A stretch of 46,885 nt of DNA, from assembly GCA_024281075.1 (NCBI GenBank), contig JAMXLK010000106.1, positions 1 through 46,885 on the forward strand. The letters are read 5' to 3'. How positions within the stretch are numbered: position 1 is the first letter of the stretch; every line of letters begins with the position of its first letter. This DNA comes from Vulcanimicrobiia bacterium (lineage in GTDB: Bacteria; Vulcanimicrobiota; Vulcanimicrobiia; Vulcanimicrobiales; Vulcanimicrobiaceae). Positions 1 through 8,108 of this stretch are shown piece after piece. A program made the position numbers and the translations under genes. Under the pieces are notes generated by a model. The model searched no databases and was not told the origin of the DNA. It saw only the letters and a list, made by a program, of their open reading frames with translations.

Positions 1-1055
1 ACGGTGCGTCGCAAGCCGGTGTGGATTCTGCGGTCCCACTGGCCGATAACACATCCATTCTCAAGAAATTTAAAAAGGACGTCGTTATTGCTTCGACCGT
101 CGATCCAGGTAACGGGGACACAGGCCCGCACGGTATTTCGATAGTGCAGAGCAATTTTGGGCTTAAAAAAGGCCAGGTCGTTACCTGCAACTTCGCGGAC
201 AGCGGCGGCAACGCCGGCAAGGGAACGACCGTGGACGTAATCGATCCCGGGACCGGTAAAACGTCCACACTTGCACAGAGCAGCAAGATCGAAGGCTGTG
301 CGGGCGACGCGACCACGCTCGCAAATGATGTCTGGGCCGCAGGATATACGACTGGACAGGTCTGCGGTTTTGACAGGAACGGCAAACCGATCGGTTGCAA
401 GGGCAGTCCGTTTAAGGCACCCTTTTCGGTCGTCGACGCCCATTGCAAGCCCGCTCACTGCTTCTATTCTCCCGAAATCATCTTTGCCTCGGATGCCAAG
501 ACCGGTGGAATCGTACAGTTCGCCGTCAACAACTACGGAAATCCAAACACGATCGAAGTCGTTACGGGCTTCGCGGTAAACAAGAAGTCCGGCTGGAGCA
601 AATTAGGGCCATCAGGTCTCTCGTTCAATCCCAACCAATTGGGGACGCTTTACGCCGCCGATGGCGTGGACAACACGGTAGTCGCCTTAACCAACGCGAG
701 CAACTTACTTGCGAAAGACGAGGTTACGGTGCTCAAAGGCGGCAAAACGTTCAAATGTAAGTATCATAGCGGACAGGCTCCGTGTGGGAAGCTCATCTTC
801 GCCGGATCTCCGCTGAACGCACCGGTTGCAATGACCATGCTGCCCAACGGCAATCTAATCGTTGCCAACAGCAAGGGTGGAAACACCTTGGTCGAGATCG
901 ACGTCTCTACCGGGAAAGTGCTTGCAACCAAGATCGTGGACACGAGCAAGACGCAAGGCATATTCGGACTTCAAGCAACAGGCACGAAGGATAGCAACAC
1001 GGCGCTCTACTACACCGATACGAACGACAACAGCCTGCACGAACTGGAGCAATAA
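1..1055 (+). CDS. Propeller-like secreted lipoprotein, 5' end cut off by window
   Basis: The ORF track starts this gene at a GTG at 21, but the same frame is open to the window edge (residues GASQAGVDSAVPLADNTS from position 3). It aligns with the second gene's N-terminus (GASGAAADSAGPLADHTS), so the real start and signal peptide lie outside the window. The visible ~350 residues contain repeated segments of the type xLPNGNLIVANxxGGNTLVEID and several cysteines (TFKCKYHSGQAPCGK), as expected for an extracytoplasmic beta-propeller-like protein with disulfides. It ends LYYTDTNDNSLHELEQ, as does its neighbour two bases downstream. Function is unknown; no enzyme motif is visible. Third positions are more AT-rich than in its paralogue. 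Confidence 0.75.
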   Translation, partial: GASQAGVDSAVPLADNTSILKKFKKDVVIASTVDPGNGDTGPHGISIVQSNFGLKKGQVVTCNFADSGGNAGKGTTVDVIDPGTGKTSTLAQSSKIEGCAGDATTLANDVWAAGYTTGQVCGFDRNGKPIGCKGSPFKAPFSVVDAHCKPAHCFYSPEIIFASDAKTGGIVQFAVNNYGNPNTIEVVTGFAVNKKSGWSKLGPSGLSFNPNQLGTLYAADGVDNTVVALTNASNLLAKDEVTVLKGGKTFKCKYHSGQAPCGKLIFAGSPLNAPVAMTMLPNGNLIVANSKGGNTLVEIDVSTGKVLATKIVDTSKTQGIFGLQATGTKDSNTALYYTDTNDNSLHELEQ

Positions 1056-1057
1056 CG

Positions 1058-2224
1058 ATGGCTTTTTATACAAAGCGCGCGGCAATCGCCCTCATTGCAG
1101 TACTCGCCGCTGCCTGCAGCAACAACGGAGCCGTTCCGACGGCTCAATCCGGCGTGCCGTACGGCGCCTCTGGGGCCGCCGCAGACTCTGCCGGTCCGCT
1201 CGCCGATCACACGTCGATTCTCAAGAAGTTCAAGAAGGACGTCGTCATCGGATCTACGGTCGATCCGAAGAACGGCGATACGGGGCCGCACTCCATCTCG
1301 ATGGTTCAATCCAACTACGGGCTTAAAAAAGGCCAGCTCGTCGTCTGCAACTTTGCCGACAGCAGCGGTAACGCCGGCAAAGGAACGACGATCGAAGTGC
1401 TCAATCCTAAGCCCGGTTCGAAGCCGACATCGTTTGCGCAGAGCAGCCAGATCGAAGGCTGCGACGCCGCGGCGACGACGTTCGGCAACGACGTCTGCGC
1501 GGCCGGCTTGACCTCGGGATTGGTCGTTTGCTTCGGCCCTAACGGCAGCGTTGGGCAAAGCTACGGCTCGCCGCTATCGGCACCGTTCGACGATGTCGAC
1601 GCGCATTGCATCCCGGGACAAAAGGGCTTCTGCGGATATAGCGCCGAGTATATTTTTGCCAGCGACGCAAAGACCGGCGGTATCGTCAACTGGAGCATCA
1701 ATCAGTATGGCAATCCGAACGAAACGCAAGTCGTCAGCGGATTTGCCGAGAACAAGAAATCCGGCTGGAGCGCGCTTGGGCCGTCCGGCCTTTCGTATAA
1801 TTCGAAGCTCGACGAGATGTACATGGCGGACGGCGTCACGAACACCGTTGTCGGCATCACGCACGCCGGCAGTCTACTCGTCAAGAACGAGGTCATCGTT
1901 TTGAAAGGCGGCAAAACGTTCAAATGCAAGTTCCACGGTAAGAGCGATCCGTGCGGCAAGCTGATTCTCGCCGGGTCGCCGCTGAACGCGCCGGAGGCGA
2001 TGACCGTGCTGCCCAACGGCAATCTCGTTGTAGCGAATACCGCCGGTGGCAATACGCTCGTCGAAATTGACGTCTCGACCGGCAAAGTTTTGGCAACCAA
2101 GACCGTCGACACCGGCAGTTCCCCCGCCATCTTCGCTCTCCAAGCAGCCGGTAAGAACGATACGAATACCGTGCTGTACTATACGGACACGAACGACAAT
2201 AGCTTACACGAACTCGAGCAATAG
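1058..2224 (+). CDS. Propeller-like secreted lipoprotein, tandem paralogue
   Basis: A 388-residue protein with a lipoprotein signal: KR at residues 6-7, a hydrophobic run, and lipobox LAAAC with Cys20. It is then very similar throughout to the preceding gene (shared KKFKKDVVI, GNAGKGTT, GSPLNAP, TNDNSLHELEQ). The gene starts two bases after the stop of its paralogue, so the pair is a tandem duplication read as one transcript. The repeats resemble NHL/YVTN-type propeller blades (NGNLVVANTAGGNTLVEIDVSTGKVLATK). At least eight cysteines are shared with the paralogue. No catalytic residues are recognised; a binding or surface role is inference. A perfect terminator follows directly. Confidence 0.75.
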   Translation: MAFYTKRAAIALIAVLAAACSNNGAVPTAQSGVPYGASGAAADSAGPLADHTSILKKFKKDVVIGSTVDPKNGDTGPHSISMVQSNYGLKKGQLVVCNFADSSGNAGKGTTIEVLNPKPGSKPTSFAQSSQIEGCDAAATTFGNDVCAAGLTSGLVVCFGPNGSVGQSYGSPLSAPFDDVDAHCIPGQKGFCGYSAEYIFASDAKTGGIVNWSINQYGNPNETQVVSGFAENKKSGWSALGPSGLSYNSKLDEMYMADGVTNTVVGITHAGSLLVKNEVIVLKGGKTFKCKFHGKSDPCGKLILAGSPLNAPEAMTVLPNGNLVVANTAGGNTLVEIDVSTGKVLATKTVDTGSSPAIFALQAAGKNDTNTVLYYTDTNDNSLHELEQ

Positions 2225-2240
2225 CAGCGCTCGGATGAAG

Positions 2241-2274
2241 AAAAAGGCCTCGCCGCGCCGGCGAGGCCTTTTTT
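2241..2274. terminator. Bidirectional intrinsic terminator
   Basis: A perfect 15-bp stem (AAAAAGGCCTCGCCG / CGGCGAGGCCTTTTT) with a 3-nt loop, with A-tract and T-tract on the two flanks, lies between two convergent genes. It can serve the lipoprotein pair on plus and the phosphoesterase on minus, whose stop codon (2273-2275) overlaps the hairpin edge. Confidence 0.9.
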
Positions 2275-3727
2275 ATTCCGTGTCGACCGGATCGTTCGAA
2301 GGCGGTTCGTTGATAAAGTGCGACATCGGATATTTCGATTGAATCGGCACGAACTGGCGCGGCGGCTGCGAAAAGTCGAACGCGTCGCCGAGGCCCTTGG
2401 CGCGTTTGTCCGTGTAGCCGTTCACCGTGTGACCGATCGCACCGGCGGGGATGCCGTTGACGTCTTCGATGAAGCGCAAAATGCTGCCGTATTCGTACTG
2501 GACGTGCGAGACGTAGCCTTGCTTTGCATACGGCGAGATGATGAGGCAAGGAACGCGAATTCCGAGGCCACGATAGTCGAGCTGCGGAGGCGGTGCGTTA
2601 TCGTAAAAGCCGCCCCAGTCGTCCCAAATAACGATGATCGCGCTCGTATTCCAATCGGGCCCCTCGCCGACGGCGTTGACCACCGACGCGACCCACGATG
2701 GGCCGAGGTCGCTCAAATACGTCGGGTGGTCGGAGTCGGGGCCGCTCGGCGTCACCCAGCTCACCGCAGCGAGGTTGCCGTGCTTCGCGTCTTTTAAGAA
2801 TTTCGTCTGCGGTGCGATGATGTTCGTCTTCCAATCCTGACCGTAGCGAACGTATTTGATCGCCTCGAACGGCTCCCAGAATCCACCGTCGAGCCGGCGC
2901 GTCGCGTAGTATCTCCACGAGACCTTATTCTTATCGAGCACTTGCGCCATCGTGTTGAACTGATCGAAGCACGGGAACGGCCCTTGGAAGAGATGGAGTT
3001 TTCGATACGGGTTCTGCGTGACGTACGAGCTCACCGTGCCCTGTGGCGAATCGCAGTCGTCCGGCGCGTGCGTCGGAAAATTCACTTCCGCCTTGCCGGG
3101 CAAGCTGATATCGTCGGTGCCCGCCACCAGGGTGAGATGCGCGGTGAAGCTGCCGCCGAACTCGGTCGGAAACATCTCGTCGGCGAGCACGTACTGCTGC
3201 GCCATCGTCCAATACGGCTGGATTTCCGATTGCTTCAGATAGGCATAGGCCTTGTATTGGCCATTCTTCACGCCCCACGCCGTGAAACCGTCCATTTGGC
3301 CGTTATTCCAATCGGTCATCGACGAACGCCAGTCGTGGCGCAGGTCGGGATTGTTCGTGAAGGTGACGCTATGCAGCGGCACCTGCACGTCGCCGGGAGG
3401 GCAACCGGAACCGGACGATGGCGCCGGCGGTGTCGCCGCGGGCGCGACGGGCATTCGCGGCGCCGGCGAAGGCGTGGGAGAGGCGCAGCCGCTTGTGGGC
3501 GCGTTCGCGCCGGGATAGCCGGCGAAGAAATTCTCGAAGCTGCGGTTCTCTTGAATGACGACGATGACGTGCGAGACCTTGCCGTTGCTTCGCGCGCCGC
3601 GTGCCGGCGCTTGGGGCGTTCGTATTTGAGGTGCGCGCAGCCCACCGGCGGGATTTGCGCCGTTCATCACGCAGGCCGATAGCGCCAGGGCAGTCAAGCT
3701 GAGAGCGGCAAGCGGCAGACGATTCAT
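2273..3727 (-). CDS. PF04185-type phosphoesterase (phospholipase C / acid phosphatase AcpA-like) lipoprotein
   Basis: The family hydrolyses phosphomonoesters or phosphodiesters outside the cytoplasm. Seen here: VIVVIQENRSFENFFAGYPG (the E-N-R-S signature, Glu60), a GGSF segment (Ser193, in the region that carries the nucleophile in AcpA-type enzymes), PDDCDS, and IWDDWGGFYD (Asp369-Asp370, metal-site type). The ORF extends to 3817, but the ATG at 3727 gives MNRLPLAALSLTALALSAC, a clean lipoprotein signal with Cys19, so I start there (484 residues). A Pro/Ser/Ala-rich variable segment follows the ENRSF motif. A close paralogue lies at 6475-7956. Substrate is not predictable; the fold call is strong. 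Confidence 0.88.
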   Translation of the reverse strand: MNRLPLAALSLTALALSACVMNGANPAGGLRAPQIRTPQAPARGARSNGKVSHVIVVIQENRSFENFFAGYPGANAPTSGCASPTPSPAPRMPVAPAATPPAPSSGSGCPPGDVQVPLHSVTFTNNPDLRHDWRSSMTDWNNGQMDGFTAWGVKNGQYKAYAYLKQSEIQPYWTMAQQYVLADEMFPTEFGGSFTAHLTLVAGTDDISLPGKAEVNFPTHAPDDCDSPQGTVSSYVTQNPYRKLHLFQGPFPCFDQFNTMAQVLDKNKVSWRYYATRRLDGGFWEPFEAIKYVRYGQDWKTNIIAPQTKFLKDAKHGNLAAVSWVTPSGPDSDHPTYLSDLGPSWVASVVNAVGEGPDWNTSAIIVIWDDWGGFYDNAPPPQLDYRGLGIRVPCLIISPYAKQGYVSHVQYEYGSILRFIEDVNGIPAGAIGHTVNGYTDKRAKGLGDAFDFSQPPRQFVPIQSKYPMSHFINEPPSNDPVDTE

Positions 3728-3811
3728 CGTCGAGCGCGCTTCCGGGCGGCCCGTACCGAGTCCTACGACGGGATTTCGGGCGCGAAACCGAAAAGAGTGC
3801 CGCAACCTGCT

Positions 3812-3844
3812 GCCCACTGCGCCGGCGACGGCATCGGAGTGGGC
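3812..3844 (+). promoter_or_regulatory. Structured leader hairpin upstream of rpsF
   Basis: GCCCACT (3812-3818) pairs with AGTGGGC (3838-3844). Inside it, GCCG/CGGC encloses a GCGA (GNRA) tetraloop, with an asymmetric internal loop between the two helices. It lies about 37 nt before the rpsF ATG. In many bacteria the S6:S18 complex binds an rpsF-leader hairpin that has a bulged CCG. The position fits such an autoregulatory element, but agreement with that consensus is not demonstrated. Confidence 0.4.
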
Positions 3845-3881
3845 CGCCTGCTATGCGGGCGTCCATAGTACGGAGATACGA

Positions 3882-4229
3882 ATGCCTGAATACGAAGTAA
3901 CCTATATTTTGCGTCCCTCGCTCGAAGAGAGCGAGGTCAAAGAACGCGCCGATGCAATCGCGCAGATCGTCAAGAATAACGGCGGCGAAGTCACCGGCGT
4001 CGAGCCGATCGGGAAGAAACGGCTCGCGTACGAGATCGCCGATTCGCGCGAAGGCAACTACGTCGTGATGCAGTTTACCAGCGAGCCGCCGGCCGCTAAG
4101 GAGCTCGACCGCCAGCTGAAGCTGCACGAGGACGTCCTGCGCGGACTCATCGTCCGGCTCGATGCCAAGATGAAGACGCACATGGCCGCGCTCGCCGCGG
4201 GCATCCCGCCGCCGCCGGCGCAATCGTGA
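3882..4229 (+). CDS. rpsF: Ribosomal protein S6
   Basis: A 115-residue S6 with the family's N-terminal strand (EYEVTYILRPSLEE), the GGEVTGVEPIGKKRLAYEI core, and NYVVMQFTSEPPAAKELDRQLKLHEDVLRGLIVRLD. It ends in a Pro-rich tail. S6 binds S18 in the 30S platform. A Shine-Dalgarno-like GGAG precedes the ATG. It is followed by ssb as usual, but the usual next partner rpsR is 11 kb away (16104). Confidence 0.97.
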   Translation: MPEYEVTYILRPSLEESEVKERADAIAQIVKNNGGEVTGVEPIGKKRLAYEIADSREGNYVVMQFTSEPPAAKELDRQLKLHEDVLRGLIVRLDAKMKTHMAALAAGIPPPPAQS

Positions 4230-4325
4230 AAAAGGCAGCCTTTCGGAAACTTCTGTGCCATACTGTTGACACTCTGCGGCGATAGACTCGCCGACATGAG
4301 TGCACGCAGCGAAAGAGAGTGAGCG

Positions 4326-4757
4326 ATGGCAGGTTCTTACAATCGGATCATTCTGGTCGGTAACCTTACCCGCGATCCGGAGATCCGGTACACGCAGTCC
4401 GGCAAAGGCGTGACGAAGTTCACCCTGGCGGTGAACAATCCGCGCAATAAAGAGGAGACGACGTTTGTCGACATCGTTGCGTGGGACCGCCTGGGCGAGA
4501 CCTGCAATACGTATCTGAAGAAGGGCTCGAACTGCCTGGTCGAGGGTCGTTTGGTGATCCGCAGCTACGACGATAAAGACGGCAACAAGCGTAAAGCCAC
4601 CGAAGTTGTGATCGATAACATGCAGATGCTCGGCTCCCCGCGCGACCGCGCGGCCGGCGGCGACGATGCCGGATTTAACGGTGGAGCGCCCGTTGCGGCG
4701 CGCGCCGGCGGCGGAGACGCCCTCGGCGACGATCTCGACGACGAAATCCCGTTCTAG
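4326..4757 (+). CDS. ssb: Single-stranded DNA-binding protein
   Basis: A 143-residue SSB: OB-fold start (YNRIILVGNLTRDPEIRYT), VDIVAWDRLGETCNTYLKKGS, a flexible Gly/Ala-rich linker, and the acidic C-terminal tip DLDDEIPF that recruits replication and repair partners. It sits 96 nt after rpsF. The spacer contains a TTGACA hexamer but no well-spaced -10, so I do not call a separate promoter. It is the last gene before the interrupted part of the rpsF-ssb-rpsR-rplI operon. Confidence 0.97.
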   Translation: MAGSYNRIILVGNLTRDPEIRYTQSGKGVTKFTLAVNNPRNKEETTFVDIVAWDRLGETCNTYLKKGSNCLVEGRLVIRSYDDKDGNKRKATEVVIDNMQMLGSPRDRAAGGDDAGFNGGAPVAARAGGGDALGDDLDDEIPF

Positions 4758-4763
4758 CAGCCG

Positions 4764-4813
4764 TGTCATCCTGAGCGGAGCGAGGAGCGACGCTCCGCGC
4801 GGAGTCGAAGGAC
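4764..4813 (+). repeat. Dispersed palindromic repeat, copy A (GTCATCC...GTCGAAGGA family)
   Basis: It begins TGTCATCCTGAGCGGAGC and ends GGAGTCGAAGGAC, with an internal inverted repeat of GAGCG and CGCTC. It lies just after ssb. Three other copies with the same two ends occur at 15982, 23829 and 34286. All four are intergenic, as expected of a REP-like element. Copies A and B have the same orientation and flank the block inserted between ssb and rpsR. Confidence 0.8.
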
Positions 4814-4969
4814 GCCCATTTCCGACCATCGTCGGCCTAGTGCCGGCTGCATCGCGCTCCACTGGCTCATCGACGGCTTCAGCCTGCTGCTCGTCCCCGC
4901 ATTCGCAACGATCAAATAACCGCCGTCGTCTGCGATCTTGTTCACGAGCTTAGTCGTCGTGAACAGTCA

Positions 4970-5188
4970 GTGTGCCCGCCGAAGTTTAGCATTATCAGGT
5001 CGTGGCTTCGCCGGGACGGCTACGCTTTGGTGAAACGACGCGCCACGAGCCACGAGCAATACATCCACCCTACCAAATCGGGGCGAGTTACGATCTCCGG
5101 CCTTGATAGTGAGGAACCCTCGCCCGGCGTTTGGAAGTCTATTCGTCGCCAAGCGTTCTGGGATCGGGAGGGAAAACATGATCTCTAA
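4970..5188 (+). CDS. hicA: HicA-type mRNA interferase toxin
   Basis: A 72-residue protein with the HicA double-stranded-RNA-binding fold signature: RSWLRRDGYALVKRR, TSHEQYIHPTKSGRVTI (with the His used for RNA cleavage in the family), then PGVWKSIRRQA. HicA toxins cleave mRNA when their antitoxin is lost. The start is a GTG with a poor ribosome site, so the exact N-terminus is uncertain. It overlaps the next gene by 11 nt. Toxin-first order is typical for hicAB. Confidence 0.8.
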   Translation: MCPPKFSIIRSWLRRDGYALVKRRATSHEQYIHPTKSGRVTISGLDSEEPSPGVWKSIRRQAFWDREGKHDL

Positions 5189-5399
5189 ATACGCGGTCGT
5201 TTTCGAGAAGTCACGAACGGGATACGGGGCATACGTCCCCGACCTTCCGGGATGCGTGGCGGCGGCGGCCACACTTGAAAAAGCCGAGAAGCTCATCCGC
5301 GAGACGATTCAGCTTCATCTCGATGGCATGCGCGAGGACGGAGACGAAATCCCGACCCCGACGACCGTCGCCGAAATGATCGAGATAACGGCGGCTTAG
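5178..5399 (+). CDS. hicB: HicB-type antitoxin
   Basis: A 73-residue protein starting MISKYAVVFEKSRTGYGAYV. The YGAYVPDLPGCVAAAATLEKAEKLIRE stretch is the partial RNase-H fold typical of HicB. It ends after the fold (PTPTTVAEMIEITAA) with no visible C-terminal DNA-binding domain. The ORF track begins at 5103; the ATG at 5178, preceded by GGGAGGG, gives the family N-terminus and overlaps hicA by 11 nt. It should bind and block the upstream HicA. Confidence 0.82.
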   Translation: MISKYAVVFEKSRTGYGAYVPDLPGCVAAAATLEKAEKLIRETIQLHLDGMREDGDEIPTPTTVAEMIEITAA

Positions 5400-5407
5400 C
5401 TAAAAAG

Positions 5408-6445
5408 CTACGGCGAGGGGCGCAGTTCGTAGTAAATCCCGCCGCTTCGCGATACTTGTTTGAGTCCGCGCGTCGGCGACGTTGGTGGCACGCCGGCGAG
5501 CGCGGCAGCAGCATCGCTCAGCACACGAGGATCGGTTACGTAGCCGTGCCCGCTGTTGCCGCCGCTGTCGAGATAACTGACGTCCACGGTGTCGACGCCG
5601 TCGCATAAGATGAGGTCGCTGCCCGCTTGACCCGCGCGCTGATTTTTATGAACTCGCTGCGATTGCCGCAACGCCCGGTCGTCGTTCGAGACGTACAAAA
5701 GCACCGGCGCCGAAGCGGCCGGGTTCGATAAGGGTTTGCCCGAGCAAAGCTTGGAGGACGTCAGCGCGCTGCGCAAGTCTCCCGAAGATACGTCAGGCGC
5801 GAACAAAATGGCCCGTGCAAAGCAGTTATTGCAGCCCTCACGGCGATAGAAGGCGATGCCCTCGGTCACGAACCGCGATCCAAGGCTGTAACCCGCCAGC
5901 GAAACGGGCATGCCGGGAAACGCTTTGTTAATGTTGTCAAGGAACGTGGTGAAGTGCGGCATCGACCACTTCGCGTTCGCCTCGTCCGTTTTGTAGGCTA
6001 AGACGCTGGTCTTGCGGGACGGCCACGAATAGACGATTACGGGGCCGGGAAATCGCAGTCCCTTTTGCAGTTCCATCGCGGTTTCGACCGCTGTGACGAA
6101 CGACGTATAGTAGCCGTGAACGTAAACCAGAATCTGGCGCGGGCGTTTCGGATCGAACTGCGATTTTATCGCCGTAATGAGCGCCTGCTGCGAGGAGCAG
6201 CGCGATTCGTTCGCTTTGTTGACCGGCGCCGAGATAACGCCGGCAGTGATTATAGCGTTGTGATTCGCATCGGTTCCCCACTCGCCGCTAAAGAGTTGAT
6301 TATCGTCCAGCGGCTGGCGGTCCGTAACGAAGAAGATCGATCCCGGGGTCGCGACGCACTCCGCACGCGCGGGCGCGCGCAAGTAGAGCATCAGCGTTAA
6401 TACGGAAATTCCGAACAGCAGGAGGCGCTTTGTTCGCGAACGCAT
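5408..6445 (-). CDS. Exported alpha/beta hydrolase (DUF900-like)
   Basis: A 345-residue protein with an N-terminal signal or anchor (LLLFGISVLTLMLYLRAPARA). Hydrolase features: VYVHGYYTSF (oxyanion-hole HG), nucleophile elbow AGYSLGSR, an acidic residue candidate in LFAPDVSS, and a late His in NSGHGYVTD. The early FFVTDR segment is typical of DUF900-type hydrolases. Substrate is unknown. It lies 29 nt downstream of the second phosphoesterase on the same strand, so the two are probably co-transcribed. Confidence 0.75.
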   Translation of the reverse strand: MRSRTKRLLLFGISVLTLMLYLRAPARAECVATPGSIFFVTDRQPLDDNQLFSGEWGTDANHNAIITAGVISAPVNKANESRCSSQQALITAIKSQFDPKRPRQILVYVHGYYTSFVTAVETAMELQKGLRFPGPVIVYSWPSRKTSVLAYKTDEANAKWSMPHFTTFLDNINKAFPGMPVSLAGYSLGSRFVTEGIAFYRREGCNNCFARAILFAPDVSSGDLRSALTSSKLCSGKPLSNPAASAPVLLYVSNDDRALRQSQRVHKNQRAGQAGSDLILCDGVDTVDVSYLDSGGNSGHGYVTDPRVLSDAAAALAGVPPTSPTRGLKQVSRSGGIYYELRPSP

Positions 6446-6474
6446 CCGTCGCAGCGCCCCGTTCTGCGCTCCGG

Positions 6475-7956
6475 TTATTGGGTATCGACCGGCTCGTTCG
6501 ACGGTCGCTCCTTTAAGAAGTGCGAGATCGGATACTTCGAGCTGATCGGATAGAAGGGGCGCGGATTTTGCGTGAAATCGAAGGCGTCGTCGAGGCTAGT
6601 CGCGCGGCCGTCGGTGTAGCCCGAAGAGGTCGGGCCGATGGCGCCGGCGGGGAGGCCGTACACCTCTTCGATGAAGCGTAAGATGCTGCCGTACTCGTAC
6701 TGAACGTGCGAGACGTAGTTTTGTTTGGCATACGGCGAGATGATGAGGCACGGCACACGAATGCCGAGTCCGCGATAATCCAACTGCGGTGGTGCGGCGT
6801 TGTCGTAGAACCCTCCCCAATCGTCCCAAACGACGATGATGGCGCTCGACGACCAGTACGAGCTCTCGCCGACCGCATTGACGACGGAGGCGACCCACGA
6901 CGGACCGGTGTCGCTATGGCGCGCGGGGTGGTCGGAATCCAACTTGCTTGGGGTGACCCACGTAACCGAAGCCAGGTTGCCGTTCGCCGCATCCTTCAGC
7001 ACCTGGGTTTGCGGCGCGATGATGTCGGTATACCAATCCGAACCGAAACCCGAGCAGTTGTGCGGTGGAGTATAGGTCGCGCAGCGCACGTACGAAAGCG
7101 CTTCAAACGGCTCCCAAAAACCGGCATTCAGCACGCGCGTGGCATAAATCTTCCACGAGACCGCGGCGCCGTCGAGCACCTGCGCGATCGAATTGAACTG
7201 ATTGAAGCACGGAAACGGCCCAAGAAATCCGTACCGTTTGCGATATGGTTTAGCGGTGATGTACGAACTTTTCGTGCCGGGCGGAGAGTCGCAGTCGTCG
7301 GGTGCGTGATTCGGAAAATCGACCTCGGCGCGGCCTGGAAGTTTGATGTCGTCGGTTCCTGCGACGAGCGTCAAGTGGCCGGTGAAGCTCCCGCCGAACT
7401 CGGTTGGGAACATCTCGTCGGCAAGCACGTACTGTTGCGCCATGCTTAGGTACGGCTGGATCTGCGATTGCTCGATGTACGTGTAGCCCACGTCGCCGGT
7501 GCCGCCCCATTTGGAGAAGCCGTCCATGTTGCCGTTGTCCCAGTCGGTCATTGACGCTAGCCAGTCGTGGCGTAAGTCGGCGTTTTTCTGAAACGTCGTT
7601 TGCACCAGCGGCACGGTGACGTCCCCGGACGGACAGCCGGAGCTCGAAGCGTGCCGGAAGTGCGGCTGAGCGACGATCTGGCGTGCGAAGTTGCGCCGCC
7701 CGGCTCGGCCGAGGGGCAGGGCACAGCCGGTCGTCGGTGCGTTCGCGCCGGGGTAGCCGGCGAAGAAGTTTTCGAAACTGCGGTTTTCCTGGACGATGAC
7801 GATCACGTGCGAAAGCTTCTGACTTGCCGATAGGCTGTTAACTCCGGCCGGCAGCAGCCGCGACGCGCCCGGCGTCAGAGGAGTCTGTCCCGAACCGCCG
7901 CAACCGGCGCAGAGCGCAAGGGCGAATAGAAAAAGCGTCGCTCGAAAGGCCACCAT
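6475..7956 (-). CDS. PF04185-type phosphoesterase lipoprotein, second copy
   Basis: Close paralogue of the 2273-3727 gene: same VIVQENRSFENFFAGYPGANAP, PTEFGGSFTGHLTLVAGTDD, PDDCDSPPGT, VVWDDWGGFYDNA and the same C-terminal SNEPVDTQ ending. The track starts at a TTG (7971). The ATG at 7956 has GGAG five bases upstream and gives MVAFRATLFLFALALCAGC, a lipoprotein signal, so I prefer it (493 residues). The region between ENRSF and SGDVTVPL differs from the first copy. Likely an extracytoplasmic phosphatase or phospholipase C; substrate unknown. Confidence 0.87.
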   Translation of the reverse strand: MVAFRATLFLFALALCAGCGGSGQTPLTPGASRLLPAGVNSLSASQKLSHVIVIVQENRSFENFFAGYPGANAPTTGCALPLGRAGRRNFARQIVAQPHFRHASSSGCPSGDVTVPLVQTTFQKNADLRHDWLASMTDWDNGNMDGFSKWGGTGDVGYTYIEQSQIQPYLSMAQQYVLADEMFPTEFGGSFTGHLTLVAGTDDIKLPGRAEVDFPNHAPDDCDSPPGTKSSYITAKPYRKRYGFLGPFPCFNQFNSIAQVLDGAAVSWKIYATRVLNAGFWEPFEALSYVRCATYTPPHNCSGFGSDWYTDIIAPQTQVLKDAANGNLASVTWVTPSKLDSDHPARHSDTGPSWVASVVNAVGESSYWSSSAIIVVWDDWGGFYDNAAPPQLDYRGLGIRVPCLIISPYAKQNYVSHVQYEYGSILRFIEEVYGLPAGAIGPTSSGYTDGRATSLDDAFDFTQNPRPFYPISSKYPISHFLKERPSNEPVDTQ

Positions 7957-8020
7957 ACGCGCTCCGTTCAAAGCTGGCGACCCGAATCCTACGAAGCGAC
8001 GCCTCGGTCGTCTGGCCGAA

Positions 8021-8047
8021 GCGCTTTTACCATTTGGCTAAAGGCGC
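8021..8047. promoter_or_regulatory. Imperfect palindrome in divergent promoter region
   Basis: GCGCTTTTACCA...TGGCTAAAGGCGC is a near-symmetrical element (8 of 9 outer bases paired plus an inner CCA/TGG). It lies in the 152-nt space between the divergent phosphoesterase and glutamine synthetase genes. No T-tract follows, so it is more likely an operator than a terminator. The regulator is unknown. Confidence 0.35.
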
Positions 8048-8108
8048 CCCGCACGCCGAGTGCAACGCCCGTATGCAATTCCCTCCCACGACCGAGGAGT
8101 ACGACACG

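Noticed and set aside
4260-4290. TTGACA hexamer before ssb as a promoter
   Set aside because: No -10 at 16-18 nt spacing; the only TA-rich hexamer is about 11 nt away.
3369-4862. 497-aa minus-strand ORF across rpsF and ssb
   Set aside because: It is antisense to two certain genes and has no domain; a shadow of high-GC coding sequence.
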